64,000 nt of DNA from Sulfurimicrobium sp963779055 (GTDB taxonomy: Bacteria; Pseudomonadota; Gammaproteobacteria; Burkholderiales; Sulfuricellaceae). A program made the position numbers and the translations under genes. The stretch spans positions 310,001 to 374,000 of the forward strand of contig CAVZWN010000004.1 in the NCBI GenBank assembly GCA_963779055.1. Reading direction: 5' to 3'. Below, piece by piece: positions 15,396-25,000 of the stretch; the first letter of the stretch is position 1; each line of letters begins with the position of its first letter. The notes beneath the pieces were generated by a model. The model saw only the letters and a list, made by a program, of their open reading frames with translations, had not been told where the DNA came from and ran no database searches.

Positions 15396-17225
15396 TCAGT
15401 CTGTTTCGCGTTCTGGAGAGCAGCAACCACGCTCCAGACGGGATGAAACAGAAGCCGCCAGAACCTGTCCGGTCACCGCATTGGGACGGAATGCCGTGCA
15501 GCCCTTGAGGCCCAGCCTGCTGGCATGCAGATACAGGCCGCTGAAGGCCGGAAAACTGATCTCTTGCGGGACATTGATGGTTTTTGAAATGGCGCTGTCG
15601 ACGTGACCTTGCAATACGGCCTGCATCGCCAGATGATCGTCGGGAAGCAGCTTTTCCGCCGTTACGAAGGCCGGTGGCAGGGTTGCATCCTCGCCGTGCA
15701 GATAACGGAAAAGTTTATAGGCATAGTCCAGCGTTTCATAAGTAAGCAGATTGTCCATCCGCCCCTCTCACGGTGCGCTGGCAGCGCCAGTCATAAACCG
15801 GCTCCAGCCCGCTGGATACATTACCGGCCAGCAGGCTGATCGTGCCGGCCGGGGCAATCGCCGTAAGGTGGCTGTTACGGATACCGTACTGCCGGATGCC
15901 GTGCTGGATATCTGCCGGAAGCTTACTGACAAATGCGCCCTGCAGATATTTTTCCGGCTCCAGCCGGGGAAACGTGCCTTTCTCCTGCGCCAGTCCGACA
16001 GAGGTTCGATAGGCCGCATGGCAAATGCACTTCATGGCCTCATCAGCTATATTCAGAGATTCCGGGCTGCCATAGCGCGCACCGAGCATGATCAGCGCAT
16101 CAGCCAAACCTGTCATGCCCAGTCCAAGACGTCGTGTAGCTCGCGCCGCATCCGCCTGCTGCGGCAGCGGAAAGCGCGAAACCTCATACACATTGTCCAG
16201 CATGCGCGTGGCCAGCGCTGCAGCCCTGCTGATGGCATCCAGATCCAGTGACGCCTGTGCGCTAAATGGCTGACGCACGAAACGGGTCAGGTTAATTGAG
16301 CCCAGATTGCATGCGCCATAGGCTGGCAGAGGAATTTCGCCGCAGGGATTGGTCGCATTGAGATGTTCGCAATACCAGAGATTGTTTTGCTGATTGACGC
16401 GGTCGATAAAAATTACACCGGGCTCGGCGCAATCGTAGGCTGCGCGCATCAGCTTTTCCCACAGTTCACGCGCCCTTACCCGCCGGAATACCCGGCAAGG
16501 TTGCGGCGCGTCACTGCCTGACCAGTGGCGCTCGATAATTTCGCCAGAAGGCGCCTCATCCGGCGCCAGGGGAAACAACAGCGGCCATTCCCCATTCCTC
16601 TCCACTGCGGTTATGAACGCATCGCTTACCAGCACTGAAAGATTAAAGTGGCGCAGAACCAGCGGGTCGCGCTTGGCATCGACAAATGCCTCGATATCGG
16701 GATGATCGCAGCTCAGGGTAGCCATCATGGCACCACGCCGCGAACCGGTAGAAAGAACAGTGCTGCACATGCTATCCCAGATGTGCATAAAGGAAAGCGG
16801 CCCACTGGCCACATGCCCGGTTTGCTGCGCCACCATGCCACTGTGGCCGCAGAGTAGAAAAATCCAGGCCGATGCCACCGCCCTGCTGCAGGGTCAGCGC
16901 GCTCTCCTTGAGGGCATCGAAAATGCCCGTCATGGAATCTTCGATGCCGCCCATCACAAAGCAGTTAAACAGGGTAACGCGATGACGGTGTCCCCGCCCC
17001 GGCCAGAATTCTCCCGCCCGGGAGAAACTTGAAGTCCTGCAGCAAACCGTAAAACTGCTCTGCCCAGTCACTCGCACACTCAGGTTTTTCGGCTGCGGAC
17101 AATGCCTGGGCAACACGTCGCCAGGAATCCTCAATCGTGACATCGCGAATCTCACCACGTTCGCGATAACGATATTTTTCTTCCCAGATTTGCCTGGAAA
17201 GCAGCCCGATCAGATCGTTATCCAT
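15396..17225 (-). CDS. nrdJ: Adenosylcobalamin-dependent (class II) ribonucleotide reductase, three frameshifts
   Basis: About 608 residues across four frame segments, each junction consistent with one extra base: near 16988 (ILAGAGT to RHRVTLFNC), near 16840 (DFSTLRP to GMVAQQTGHVASG) and near 15745-15755 (RTVRGADG to LTYETLDYAYKLF). Family features are FKFLPGGRIL, LFNCFVMGG, the catalytic loop NATNPCGEIPLPAYGACNLG with Asn, Cys and Glu, the phosphate-binding APAGTISLLAGNVSSGLEP and the C-terminal LKGCTAFRPN. Class II enzymes make deoxynucleotides with a B12 radical and work with or without oxygen. The conserved motifs are intact, so the breaks look like sequence errors, though decay cannot be excluded. 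Length fits the short ~600-residue subgroup. Confidence 0.85.
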
Positions 17226-17248
17226 GACTCAGAAAAGCAGAAAATAAT

Positions 17249-18043
17249 TCACGGCCCGGCCGGCCATGTTGCCTGCGCTACCTGCAGCATCTTTTCCAGG
17301 CCATCAAGCATCATGTGTTCGAAAATCGGCGCCATGTAGGGCAGGGTCACAAACAGCACCAGAAAGCCGGCGGCCAGTGTGATGGGAAAACCCACGGCAA
17401 AAATATTCAGTTGCGGGGCAGCGCGGGTCATGATGCCGATCGACAGGTTGGCAATGAGCAGCGCAGCTATCATGGGCAAAGCCAGCAGCAGACCGGTGCG
17501 AAAAATCTCACCCCCCCAGTCGACCAGGGTTTTCCAGCCGAGCGCGGACACTGGCTGCGCTGAAATGGGAAAAATCCTGAAACTCTCTGCCAGCGCCTCG
17601 ATCATGAACAAGTGGCCATTGAGCGCAAGGAATACCAGCGAAAAAAGGATCCCGAGAAACTGGGCGACCACAGGCACCTGCGCCCCGTTAATAGGATCGA
17701 AAAAAGTTGCAAATCCGAGGCCCATTTGCAAGCCGATCAGGCTGCCCGCCATCTCGACCGCAACAAAAACCACCCGCATGGCCAGACCCATGGCAATCCC
17801 GATCATGACCTGCTGGGCCAGAATCAGCAAGCCGGCAGCAGAACCGGGGTCTATATCGGGCATGGGGCCCAGCACAGGCGAGACGACCAGCGTAATAGCC
17901 ACGATCAGCGCCATTTTTGCACTGCGAGGAAAGCCTGGATTGCCAAGCACAGGAGCACTGGCGATCAGTGCGGCGATACGGAACATCGGCCAGAGAAATG
18001 CGGTCAGCCAGCCGATGAGTTGAGCAGAAGTAACAGTCAGCAT
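17249..18043 (-). CDS. fliR: Flagellar export gate protein FliR
   Basis: A 264-residue membrane protein with about six hydrophobic segments and FliR landmarks: MFRIAALIASAPVLG near the N-terminus, GLQMGLGFATFFDPINGAQV in the middle and a C-terminal PYMAPIFEHMM. FliR joins FliP and FliQ in the export gate through which rod, hook and filament proteins leave the cell. It is the last gene of the flagellar run, 22 nt after fliQ. The nrdJ start lies just beyond, so readthrough into nrdJ is possible. Confidence 0.95.
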   Translation of the reverse strand: MLTVTSAQLIGWLTAFLWPMFRIAALIASAPVLGNPGFPRSAKMALIVAITLVVSPVLGPMPDIDPGSAAGLLILAQQVMIGIAMGLAMRVVFVAVEMAGSLIGLQMGLGFATFFDPINGAQVPVVAQFLGILFSLVFLALNGHLFMIEALAESFRIFPISAQPVSALGWKTLVDWGGEIFRTGLLLALPMIAALLIANLSIGIMTRAAPQLNIFAVGFPITLAAGFLVLFVTLPYMAPIFEHMMLDGLEKMLQVAQATWPAGP

Positions 18044-18065
18044 GCGATGGCAGCCAGCAGCGCGA

Positions 18066-18335
18066 CTAGCCGATCATGCCCGGGATGCCGGAAAACAACT
18101 GGCGCATGTAATCCACCATCAGGGTAATCATCGTCGGTCCGACAAAGTACATCACCAGGAACATCACCAGCAGCTTGGGAATGAAAGACAAGGTCATTTC
18201 ATTGATCTGCGTTGCCGCCTGAAAAACACTGACCAGCAAACCGGTCGCAAGCGCAGCCAGCAATACGGGCGCGGAAAGCAGCAAGGTCACCTCGAGTGCG
18301 TGGCGGCCCACAGTCATTACGGTTTCAGGCGTCAT
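18066..18335 (-). CDS. fliQ: Flagellar export gate protein FliQ
   Basis: An 89-residue protein with two membrane hairpin segments; the family stretch FQAATQINEMTLSFIPKLL is present. FliQ packs around the FliP ring in the export gate. The ATG overlaps the fliP stop by 4 nt, and fliR follows. Confidence 0.96.
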   Translation of the reverse strand: MTPETVMTVGRHALEVTLLLSAPVLLAALATGLLVSVFQAATQINEMTLSFIPKLLVMFLVMYFVGPTMITLMVDYMRQLFSGIPGMIG

Positions 18336-19096
18336 GTGTAAAAGCTCTGTACCAGTGAAGCCATGAGCAGAGCCCAGCCATCCACCAGCACAAATAGCAT
18401 GAGCTTGAAAGGCAGGGAAATCATCACCGGAGACAGCATCATCATACCCATCGACATCAATATGCTGGCAACAACCATATCGATGATCAGAAAGGGAATG
18501 AATACCAGAAATCCGATCTGGAATGCGGTTTTGAGTTCACTGGTCACAAAGGCCGGGACAAGAATTCGCAGCGGCACAGCTTCAGGCCCGGCGAGCGGCT
18601 GGCTATTGGAAAGCTTGACAAACAAGGCCAGATCCTCATGTCGCGTCTGCCTCAGCATGAAAGTCTTGAGCGGTTCGACGCCTTTTTCCATGGCTCCCGT
18701 AAGATCAATCTTTTTTTCTGTATAAGGCTGATAAGCCTCGTTGTAAATTTTCTCGAATACCGGGGCCATGACAAAAAAAGTCAGGAACAGGGACATCCCG
18801 ACGATCACCTGATTGGTCGGTGTTTGCATGGTGCCCAGCGCCTGGCGCAGCAGGGCCAGCACAATGACGATGCGGGTAAACGCAGTCATCATGAGCAACG
18901 CTGCGGGCAGGAAGGTCAGCGCTGTAAGAAACAGCAGGGTCTGGATGCTGAGGGTATAAGTCTGGCCGCCACCGGGTACTGGCGTACTTGTCACGGCGGG
19001 GAAACCGGCATCGGCAGCGAAAACCATCTGCGGAAAAACGAGCAAAAATACCCACCCCGCTACAGCAAACAGATCACGCATCCATCGCCGTCCCAT
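18332..19096 (-). CDS. fliP: Flagellar export gate protein FliP
   Basis: A 254-residue protein with an N-terminal cleavable-type signal segment (to about MVFAADAG) and four later membrane segments. The family signatures TAFTRIVIVLALLRQALGT and MVVASILMSMGMMMLSP are clear. Five FliP subunits form the core of the export gate in the MS ring. It begins 3 nt after the fliO stop and overlaps fliQ by 4 nt. Confidence 0.97.
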   Translation of the reverse strand: MGRRWMRDLFAVAGWVFLLVFPQMVFAADAGFPAVTSTPVPGGGQTYTLSIQTLLFLTALTFLPAALLMMTAFTRIVIVLALLRQALGTMQTPTNQVIVGMSLFLTFFVMAPVFEKIYNEAYQPYTEKKIDLTGAMEKGVEPLKTFMLRQTRHEDLALFVKLSNSQPLAGPEAVPLRILVPAFVTSELKTAFQIGFLVFIPFLIIDMVVASILMSMGMMMLSPVMISLPFKLMLFVLVDGWALLMASLVQSFYT

Positions 19097-19099
19097 GGC

Positions 19100-19561
19100 T
19101 TACTTGCTGCCAGCCGTAGTGTTTCGGCGCTTCATGACATCCTTGAGCCAGACAGAAAAACGCTGCTCACCTCCGGACTGCGCACCGGATTCAGGCAAAT
19201 CAGCGATTCTAGGCATATTGTGGAGTGCAGTGACCTGGCCCGGTGCCACGCCCACCACCAGCCAGGTTTCTCCAACCTCCACCACCACGACGCGCTCTTT
19301 CGGTCCCACGGCAATTCCGCCAATCAGCCTGATGGCGCCTCCGGCAGAAACCTGTCCCGGCGCAAGCCGCTTCAGCAGCCAGGCTGCAGCGGCCACCGTA
19401 CCCAGAACAATTGCCAGGCCAAACAGTACCTGCAACGCGCCCCCCAGAGAGGCTGCCGAAGAAGGAAGCTCAGGCACCTGCGGTTGCGCAGCGAAAAGGG
19501 GAGTTGAAGCCAGAAACAGCATACCCGCCAAGGCGGCAGGAAAAAACCGCAGCGAATTCAT
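19100..19561 (-). CDS. fliO: Flagellar biosynthesis protein FliO
   Basis: A 153-residue protein with an N-terminal signal-like segment (to TPLFAAQ), a transmembrane helix (~43-65, VLFGLAIVLGTVAAAAWLL) and a small cytoplasmic domain (RLIGGIAVGPKERVVVVEVG) typical of FliO. FliO helps FliP fold and assemble. It overlaps fliN by 4 nt. Confidence 0.92.
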   Translation of the reverse strand: MNSLRFFPAALAGMLFLASTPLFAAQPQVPELPSSAASLGGALQVLFGLAIVLGTVAAAAWLLKRLAPGQVSAGGAIRLIGGIAVGPKERVVVVEVGETWLVVGVAPGQVTALHNMPRIADLPESGAQSGGEQRFSVWLKDVMKRRNTTAGSK

Positions 19562-20040
19562 CGGTTGAGTTTGCGAATCCGCTCAGCGGGAGAAATGATA
19601 TCCGTCAGGCGGATACCAAATTTGTCGTTCACCACCACCACCTCGCCCTGAGCGATCAGGCAGCCGTTGACCAGTACGTTCATCGGTTCGCCAGCCAGGC
19701 CATCCAGCTCCACCACCGAGCCCTGAGCAAGCTGGAGCAAGCTGCGAATGGCGATTTTTGTCCGTCCCAGTTCAACCGTCAGGCTAACCGGGATATCCAG
19801 AATCATGTCCAGGTTATTCACCATACCGGCCTGCCCGGTAGTTGCAGCAAACTGCTCAAAAACAGGTGCTGTACCTACCTGCGGCTGGGAGGATGAGGCA
19901 CCTGAAGCAGGCTCAGTATCGCCCTGCTCAGCCATGGCGGCAGCCCAGTCATCTTCAGCAGAGGTGCTGTCAGCCTCGCCCTGTTCTGACATGGCGGCAG
20001 CCCAGTCATCAGCGCCAACCTGGCCTTCTTCTTCAGCCAT
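19558..20040 (-). CDS. fliN: Flagellar motor switch protein FliN with duplicated N-terminal motif
   Basis: A 160-residue FliN. The C-terminal SpoA domain (~78-158; DIPVSLTVELGRTKIAI, GEVVVVNDKFGIRLTDI) forms the base of the C-ring. The N-terminal motif DDWAAAMSEQGE occurs twice (second copy DDWAAAMAEQGD), 19 residues apart, from a 57-bp direct duplication (19919-19953 and 19976-20010). Most FliN proteins carry one such motif. It overlaps fliM by 8 nt and fliO by 4 nt. Confidence 0.95.
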   Translation of the reverse strand: MAEEEGQVGADDWAAAMSEQGEADSTSAEDDWAAAMAEQGDTEPASGASSSQPQVGTAPVFEQFAATTGQAGMVNNLDMILDIPVSLTVELGRTKIAIRSLLQLAQGSVVELDGLAGEPMNVLVNGCLIAQGEVVVVNDKFGIRLTDIISPAERIRKLNR

Positions 20041-21034
20041 TGCTTTTCTCCGGCAGAAATTCGGATTCCGGCATAGTCAGTATCTTGTTTACCTTCAGGG
20101 CGTACTGCCCATTGAGAACACCATATTTGCATTCCAGCACCGGCACACCGTCCACTTCTGCCACGATGGCTTCAGGAATATCGAGGGAAATGACATCACC
20201 AACCTGCATATTGAGGATCTGTCCCAGATTCACGGGAGCTTCACCCAGGTTTGCGACCAGATTGACCTCAGCCGCCTGAAGCTGCTTGGTCAGCAAACGT
20301 GTCCAGCGTTCGTCCACGTCCATGCGCTCACCCTGCATGCTACTGTACAGGACATCCCTGATCGGCTCGATCATAGCATAGGGCATGCAGACGTGAAAGT
20401 CGCCGCCGCCTGACCCCAGCTCGATATTGAAGGTCGTCACAACCACCACTTCGCTGGGAGTGGCAATGTTTGCAAACTGGGTATTCATCTCCGATCGAAC
20501 ATATTCGAACTCTACCGGATGAACCGGAGCCCAGCACTTCGCCATTTCTTCAAAAACCACGTTAAGCATATTCTGAATAATGCGTTGCTCAGTCGGGGTG
20601 AAATCACGGCCTTCGACACGCATATGGAAGCGGCCGTCACCGCCAAACAGGTTGTCCACCACCAGGAACACCAGGTTGGGATCAAAAATGAATAGCGCAG
20701 TACCCCGCAAAGGCTTCATGTGAACCAGATTGAGATTGGTTGGCACGACCAGATTGCGGATGAATTCACTGTACTTCATGACACGGACAGGGCCAACAGA
20801 GATTTCCGCGGTACGCCGAATAAAATTAAACAAGCCGATGCGCAACATGCGGGCAAAGCGCTCGTTGATCATTTCCAGCCCGGGCATGCGCCCGCGCACG
20901 ATGCGTTCCTGCTTGGCGATGTTATAAGGCTTGACGCCGGAGGCGTCTTCGGCCCCGACTTCCTCATCGACCTCGCCCGTCACCCCCTTGAGAAGGGCAT
21001 CGACTTCGTCTTGCGAAAGTATATCGTCAGCCAT
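20033..21034 (-). CDS. fliM: Flagellar motor switch protein FliM
   Basis: A 333-residue FliM. The N-terminus MADDILSQDEVDALLKGV is the CheY-P-binding motif. The central CheC-like domain (~45-240) contains MPGLEMINERFARMLRIGLF, and a C-terminal SpoA domain matches FliN. FliM links the FliG torque ring to FliN and switches rotation when CheY-P binds. A 33-nt gap separates it from fliL. Confidence 0.97.
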   Translation of the reverse strand: MADDILSQDEVDALLKGVTGEVDEEVGAEDASGVKPYNIAKQERIVRGRMPGLEMINERFARMLRIGLFNFIRRTAEISVGPVRVMKYSEFIRNLVVPTNLNLVHMKPLRGTALFIFDPNLVFLVVDNLFGGDGRFHMRVEGRDFTPTEQRIIQNMLNVVFEEMAKCWAPVHPVEFEYVRSEMNTQFANIATPSEVVVVTTFNIELGSGGGDFHVCMPYAMIEPIRDVLYSSMQGERMDVDERWTRLLTKQLQAAEVNLVANLGEAPVNLGQILNMQVGDVISLDIPEAIVAEVDGVPVLECKYGVLNGQYALKVNKILTMPESEFLPEKSNG

Positions 21035-21067
21035 TTATCAGATATCCCGACAGCACAGTCTGGCCAC

Positions 21068-21580
21068 TTACTGAATCACAAAAGTCGTAAAAAACACCCC
21101 GGACACCCCTTCGCTTTCTTTAACGTGCAGTTCCTTATTGATTTTTGTCTTGATTTCTACGCTCAGCTTCTGCTTGCCATCGGTCGTTGCCAAGGCGCTG
21201 GCGGTCTTGCTCGACAACAATAGAAGCAGGGTATTGCGCACTTCCGGCATGTGCGCCTTGACTGTCTCGACCACCTTGGCATCCACCACTTTGAGCTCGA
21301 CATCCGTTTGCAGCATGCGATCCTCGCCTTCCGAGGCAAGGTTGACTGTAAAAGTTTCCAGCTTGACGAATACCGGCGGCTTCGCGGGTTCGGCCTCATG
21401 TTTGGCTTCTTCCTGGCCTTCGCTTGCAGCTTTTTTGTTATGCATGAAAAACCAGGCTGCTCCGCCGCCCCCGGCCAGCAACACGACTGCCGCGACGATG
21501 ATGATCAGCAGCTTGCCTTTACCTTTTTTGGGTGCGCCCTCTGCTGCGTCAGCAGCCGGCTTTTCCTTGTCTTTAGCCAT
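21068..21580 (-). CDS. fliL: Flagellar basal body-associated protein FliL
   Basis: About 170 residues: a charged cytosolic N-terminus (MAKDKEKPAAD), one membrane helix (LLIIIVAAVVLLAGGGGAA) and a periplasmic stomatin-like domain (PVFVKLETFTVNLASEGEDR) ending VSGVFFTTFVIQ. FliL surrounds stator units and stabilises the motor under load. The ribosome site GGGAGGAG lies immediately before two adjacent ATGs (21583 and 21580); the second has better spacing. It heads the second flagellar block after a 393-nt gap. Confidence 0.93.
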   Translation of the reverse strand: MAKDKEKPAADAAEGAPKKGKGKLLIIIVAAVVLLAGGGGAAWFFMHNKKAASEGQEEAKHEAEPAKPPVFVKLETFTVNLASEGEDRMLQTDVELKVVDAKVVETVKAHMPEVRNTLLLLLSSKTASALATTDGKQKLSVEIKTKINKELHVKESEGVSGVFFTTFVIQ

Positions 21581-21973
21581 CATCTCCTCCCTTTCCATTC
21601 TCGCTGCGACCAGCCAGAGTCGACTTTTTCTGCTTTGGAGGAACTTATAAACTTAAATGATATAAAAAACAAGTAGTTTTGATTGATAATTTATGTGCTT
21701 TAAGAACTACCGCAGCGCACTTTCACCGGCCGCGCCTGTGCCGTGCATACCAGATTACGGAAAACATAATCCGCCAGCCATCCGGCTTTAACAAATTTAT
21801 CATTAACAATCAATATGATAAGAAATAACTGATGGGCCCGCACCCGGAGAACCAGAAAAGGCAGCGGAGAGAGGAGAGAAAAATCAGGGCATTTCACAAT
21901 GCAAGTGTTGCGATAAAACAACACCGCATCATAAAAAACAGCGCAAGCAGTGAAGCGCCAGGATTACCGGATT
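21581..21973 (-). other. Non-coding gap between fliK and fliL
   Basis: This 393-nt stretch is AT-richer than its surroundings (for example 21650-21700 and 21785-21830) and contains no convincing gene on either strand. It probably carries the promoter of fliLMNOPQR on the minus strand, but I found no sigma-28 or sigma-54 site with correct spacing. Confidence 0.5.
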
Positions 21974-23071
21974 TCAGGCAAACAGATCAACCATTCCACT
22001 ACCATCTTGACGCAAGGGAATCACCCTGCTCATGCCTTGAGGCATATGCTGATTGCCCTCCGCATAAGATTCTGATTGTCTCGGCTGCCCTTCACGACCC
22101 GATGCCTGCTGCTGCGGCAAGGAATCAGAACTGACAGAGGCGTCCCCCAGCATCATCCCGCTTTCAGCCAGCATCTCTCGCAAGCGGGGCATTGCAGCTT
22201 CTATGGCCTCGCGGACCGCCGGTTGATGCGAAACAAATAGCGCGGAAATCTGGTCGTTGCTGACAGAAATCCGAACTTCCATCGGGCCCAGATTGGGAGG
22301 ATTAAGACGCAACTCGGCAACCTGTGTTTGCTGGCCGGCCATCCACACCACCTTCTGCCCCAGGGCATCACCCCAGCCCGTACTTCCCACGGGCACCTGA
22401 AGTGTCGCATGGGATGGCAGCACGGATTTTGTTTCAATCGTGGACAAATGGTTCGCTGCCTGCATTGATGGCATTGCGGGGGGCATCGCGGTCTGTGTGC
22501 TGACCGGCATATCCGGAGTGCGCGGGAGCTCCACATTCAACACGGGCAGAGTTGGCATCTCGCCACTTCTTTCACCGCGACTCTGCGGCAACATCTTGCC
22601 GTCAACGGCAAATTCTGCCACCCGGCCAGAACCCAACGAATCCATATCAATTGCAGCAAATCCTTTATCTGTTTGACCAAGAGTCACGGAGTCGCGCTTA
22701 CCGCCTTCCAGCAACCTTCCGGAAAGCGCCGTCATCAGAACAGGAGACCTGGCTTGCGGTTCAAAAACTGCCGAGGCCGGCACAAACCCCACCAGCAAAG
22801 GGACCAGGCCATCACTGGACGCACCAGGCAAGGACACGGCATCCGGCTCCTGCTGCGCCAACAAATCATCCAAAGGAAGTTCTACGGCTTCCAGGTCAGA
22901 AGGCACTGCTGCCTCAAGCAACAGCTCAGGATCAGCGCCACGCCCACCCCTGATCTGGGCCACCAGCAAAGCGGAAAAATCCACGCCCTCTGCATCCGGC
23001 GCGCCCCCTGTTCGCGGAGCCGCATTACCAGCGCTTTGGGGCGCCACAGCTATAACCGGAGTTGCCTGCAT
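21974..23071 (-). CDS. fliK: Flagellar hook-length control protein FliK
   Basis: About 365 residues. The long N-terminal part (to ~225) is low-complexity and poorly conserved, as expected of the molecular ruler. The C-terminal domain is typical: WGDALGQKVVWMAGQQTQVA, then AELRLNPPNLGPMEVRISVS and a Met/Ser-rich tail. FliK is exported, measures hook length and switches the export gate from hook to filament substrates. ATG at 23071 with a GGTGAGG ribosome site is preferred over a GTG at 23083. Confidence 0.9.
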   Translation of the reverse strand: MQATPVIAVAPQSAGNAAPRTGGAPDAEGVDFSALLVAQIRGGRGADPELLLEAAVPSDLEAVELPLDDLLAQQEPDAVSLPGASSDGLVPLLVGFVPASAVFEPQARSPVLMTALSGRLLEGGKRDSVTLGQTDKGFAAIDMDSLGSGRVAEFAVDGKMLPQSRGERSGEMPTLPVLNVELPRTPDMPVSTQTAMPPAMPSMQAANHLSTIETKSVLPSHATLQVPVGSTGWGDALGQKVVWMAGQQTQVAELRLNPPNLGPMEVRISVSNDQISALFVSHQPAVREAIEAAMPRLREMLAESGMMLGDASVSSDSLPQQQASGREGQPRQSESYAEGNQHMPQGMSRVIPLRQDGSGMVDLFA

Positions 23072-23132
23072 ATCCAACCTCACCCAGCGTCATTAATTTG
23101 ATAACAGGCATCTAGCAACATGCATGCCTGTC

Positions 23133-23579
23133 TCATTCATCATGGGTTCGGCCGCTCTTTTTACCTGAAAACTCGTCCTGCTCTTTCTGCTCAATCTGAT
23201 TTTCGCGCTTTTCCTCGGAGCGCCGGTGGCGCTCAGACAAGACGCCAAAAGCCTTGACCTTGCTGCGCTGCCGCATCCACTCCTGACGTCCGGCGTCCCA
23301 CCTTGCCTGGCACCGCGTCACTTCATCCTGCTGCAGATTGATCGCCTTATCCAGCTTGGCCAGAAAAAGCTGGAAGTCCCGTAGCGCCATGGCAGACGTT
23401 CCACCGCTACCAGAATCGCGCAGACGCTCCCGGTAACTCTCACGGTAAGCCAGCAGTTGCTTGAGCTTCTCCTCTGCATCATTCCAGCGCACTTTCAGGA
23501 TTTGCAGATTTTTTGCAGCCGAATCCACATGATTCTGAGAGAGGTCCAGCAGCGGTTGAAGTGGGAATTTTCGCGCCAT
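23133..23579 (-). CDS. fliJ: Flagellar export protein FliJ
   Basis: A 148-residue, almost wholly helical coiled-coil protein starting MARKFPLQPLLDLSQNHVDS, typical FliJ. FliJ inserts into the FliI hexamer like the gamma stalk of F1-ATPase and couples it to FlhA. The C-terminus is highly charged (EEKRENQIEQKEQDEFSGKK). It follows fliI by 14 nt. Confidence 0.9.
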   Translation of the reverse strand: MARKFPLQPLLDLSQNHVDSAAKNLQILKVRWNDAEEKLKQLLAYRESYRERLRDSGSGGTSAMALRDFQLFLAKLDKAINLQQDEVTRCQARWDAGRQEWMRQRSKVKAFGVLSERHRRSEEKRENQIEQKEQDEFSGKKSGRTHDE

Positions 23580-23593
23580 GCTGTTTCAGTTGC

Positions 23594-25000
23594 TTACTGG
23601 CCGAACAACGCAGCCAGCTGGACGATGCTCTCGTGCTCGTTGACCTGCTGCCGCATACCCTGCTGCAGGAAGGCCTCAAGGCGCGGGTACATCATGATCG
23701 CCTCGTCCAGCAATGGATCGCCGCCCTTGACATAGGCGCCGACACTGATCAGGTCACGGCTGCGATGATAACGGGAATACAGCAACTTGAAGCGCCGCAC
23801 CCACTCCAGGTGCTGCGGAGTAATCAGTTCGGTCATGGCACGGCTGATTGAGGCCTCAATATCGATTGCCGGGTAATGCCCCTGGTCCGCAAGGGAGCGC
23901 GACAACACCACATGGCCGTCAAGGATTGCCCGGGCGGCATCAGCGATAGGGTCCTGCTGATCATCGCCTTCAGTAAGCACCGTATAAAAGGCCGTAATTG
24001 AACCGCCTCCTTCATGACCGTTGCCGGCACGCTCTACCAGTTGCGGTAGTTTGGCGAACACTGAGGGCGGATAGCCCTTGGTGGCCGGAGGCTCACCAAT
24101 TGCCAGCGCAATTTCACGCTGTGCCATGGCATAGCGAGTGAGGGAGTCCATGATCAGCAACACGTGCTTGCCCTGATCACGAAAATATTCTGCGATCGCT
24201 GTCGCATAGGACGCGCCATGCAGGCGCAGCAAGGGCGGCGTATCAGCCGGCGCCGCCACGATCACCGAGCGCGCAAGACCTTCGGAACCCAGGATATTTT
24301 CGATGAACTCCTTGACCTCGCGGCCACGCTCGCCGATCAAACCAACCACAATCACGTCGGCACTGGTGTAGCGTGCCATCATCCCCAACAACACGCTCTT
24401 GCCAATACCACTACCGGCAAATAGCCCCATACGCTGGCCACGCCCCACGGAGAGCAGGGAATTGATGGCGCGCACGCCGACATTCAGGACTTCACGAATC
24501 GGCGCCCTGGCAAGCGGGTTAAATGGGCGGCTTTGCAGAGGGACGGCACAATCTGTCAGGAGCGGACCCAGGGCGTCGAGGGGACGGCCCGCACCATCGA
24601 TTACACGCCCCAGCAGGCAGTCTCCAACCGCCACATGCTTGGCGCGATCCTCTGCCCGGCGATGCCGTCCTGGACGGCCTGAAAGTTTTGCAGATGGGGT
24701 TGGGGGCAACTGACTGCTAACGACGGGCGTCACTTTTGCGCCTGGCGTCATGCCATACACATCGGTGGAAGGCATGAGCAGCAAACGCTCTCCGGCAAAG
24801 CCGACAATCTCCGCCTCTACATCATGGCCATCCGGCATGGAAACCACACAACTGCTGCCGACTGCCAGCTTGAGACCCACAGCCTCCATCACCAGCCCGG
24901 TCACCCGTGTCAGACGGCCGGTGACAGCCCATGGTGGATTCCCCTCCACGACTTCCCGGCAATCCTGCAGATAACCTTGCCAGTTTTCGAGCAGGTTCAT
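23594..25000 (-). CDS. fliI: Flagellum-specific ATPase FliI
   Basis: A 468-residue F1-beta-like ATPase: Walker A GLFAGSGIGKSVLLG, Walker B in HVLLIMDSLTRYAMAQREIA, and the ATP-synthase signature PAIDIEASISR. FliI helps deliver export substrates to the gate. The ATG overlaps the fliH stop (ATGA). Confidence 0.97.
   Translation of the reverse strand: MNLLENWQGYLQDCREVVEGNPPWAVTGRLTRVTGLVMEAVGLKLAVGSSCVVSMPDGHDVEAEIVGFAGERLLLMPSTDVYGMTPGAKVTPVVSSQLPPTPSAKLSGRPGRHRRAEDRAKHVAVGDCLLGRVIDGAGRPLDALGPLLTDCAVPLQSRPFNPLARAPIREVLNVGVRAINSLLSVGRGQRMGLFAGSGIGKSVLLGMMARYTSADVIVVGLIGERGREVKEFIENILGSEGLARSVIVAAPADTPPLLRLHGASYATAIAEYFRDQGKHVLLIMDSLTRYAMAQREIALAIGEPPATKGYPPSVFAKLPQLVERAGNGHEGGGSITAFYTVLTEGDDQQDPIADAARAILDGHVVLSRSLADQGHYPAIDIEASISRAMTELITPQHLEWVRRFKLLYSRYHRSRDLISVGAYVKGGDPLLDEAIMMYPRLEAFLQQGMRQQVNEHESIVQLAALFGQ

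Noticed and set aside
21942..21960. Sigma-54-like TGGCGC...TTGC on the minus strand after fliK
   Set aside because: The spacing between the GG and GC elements does not fit the required -24/-12 geometry.
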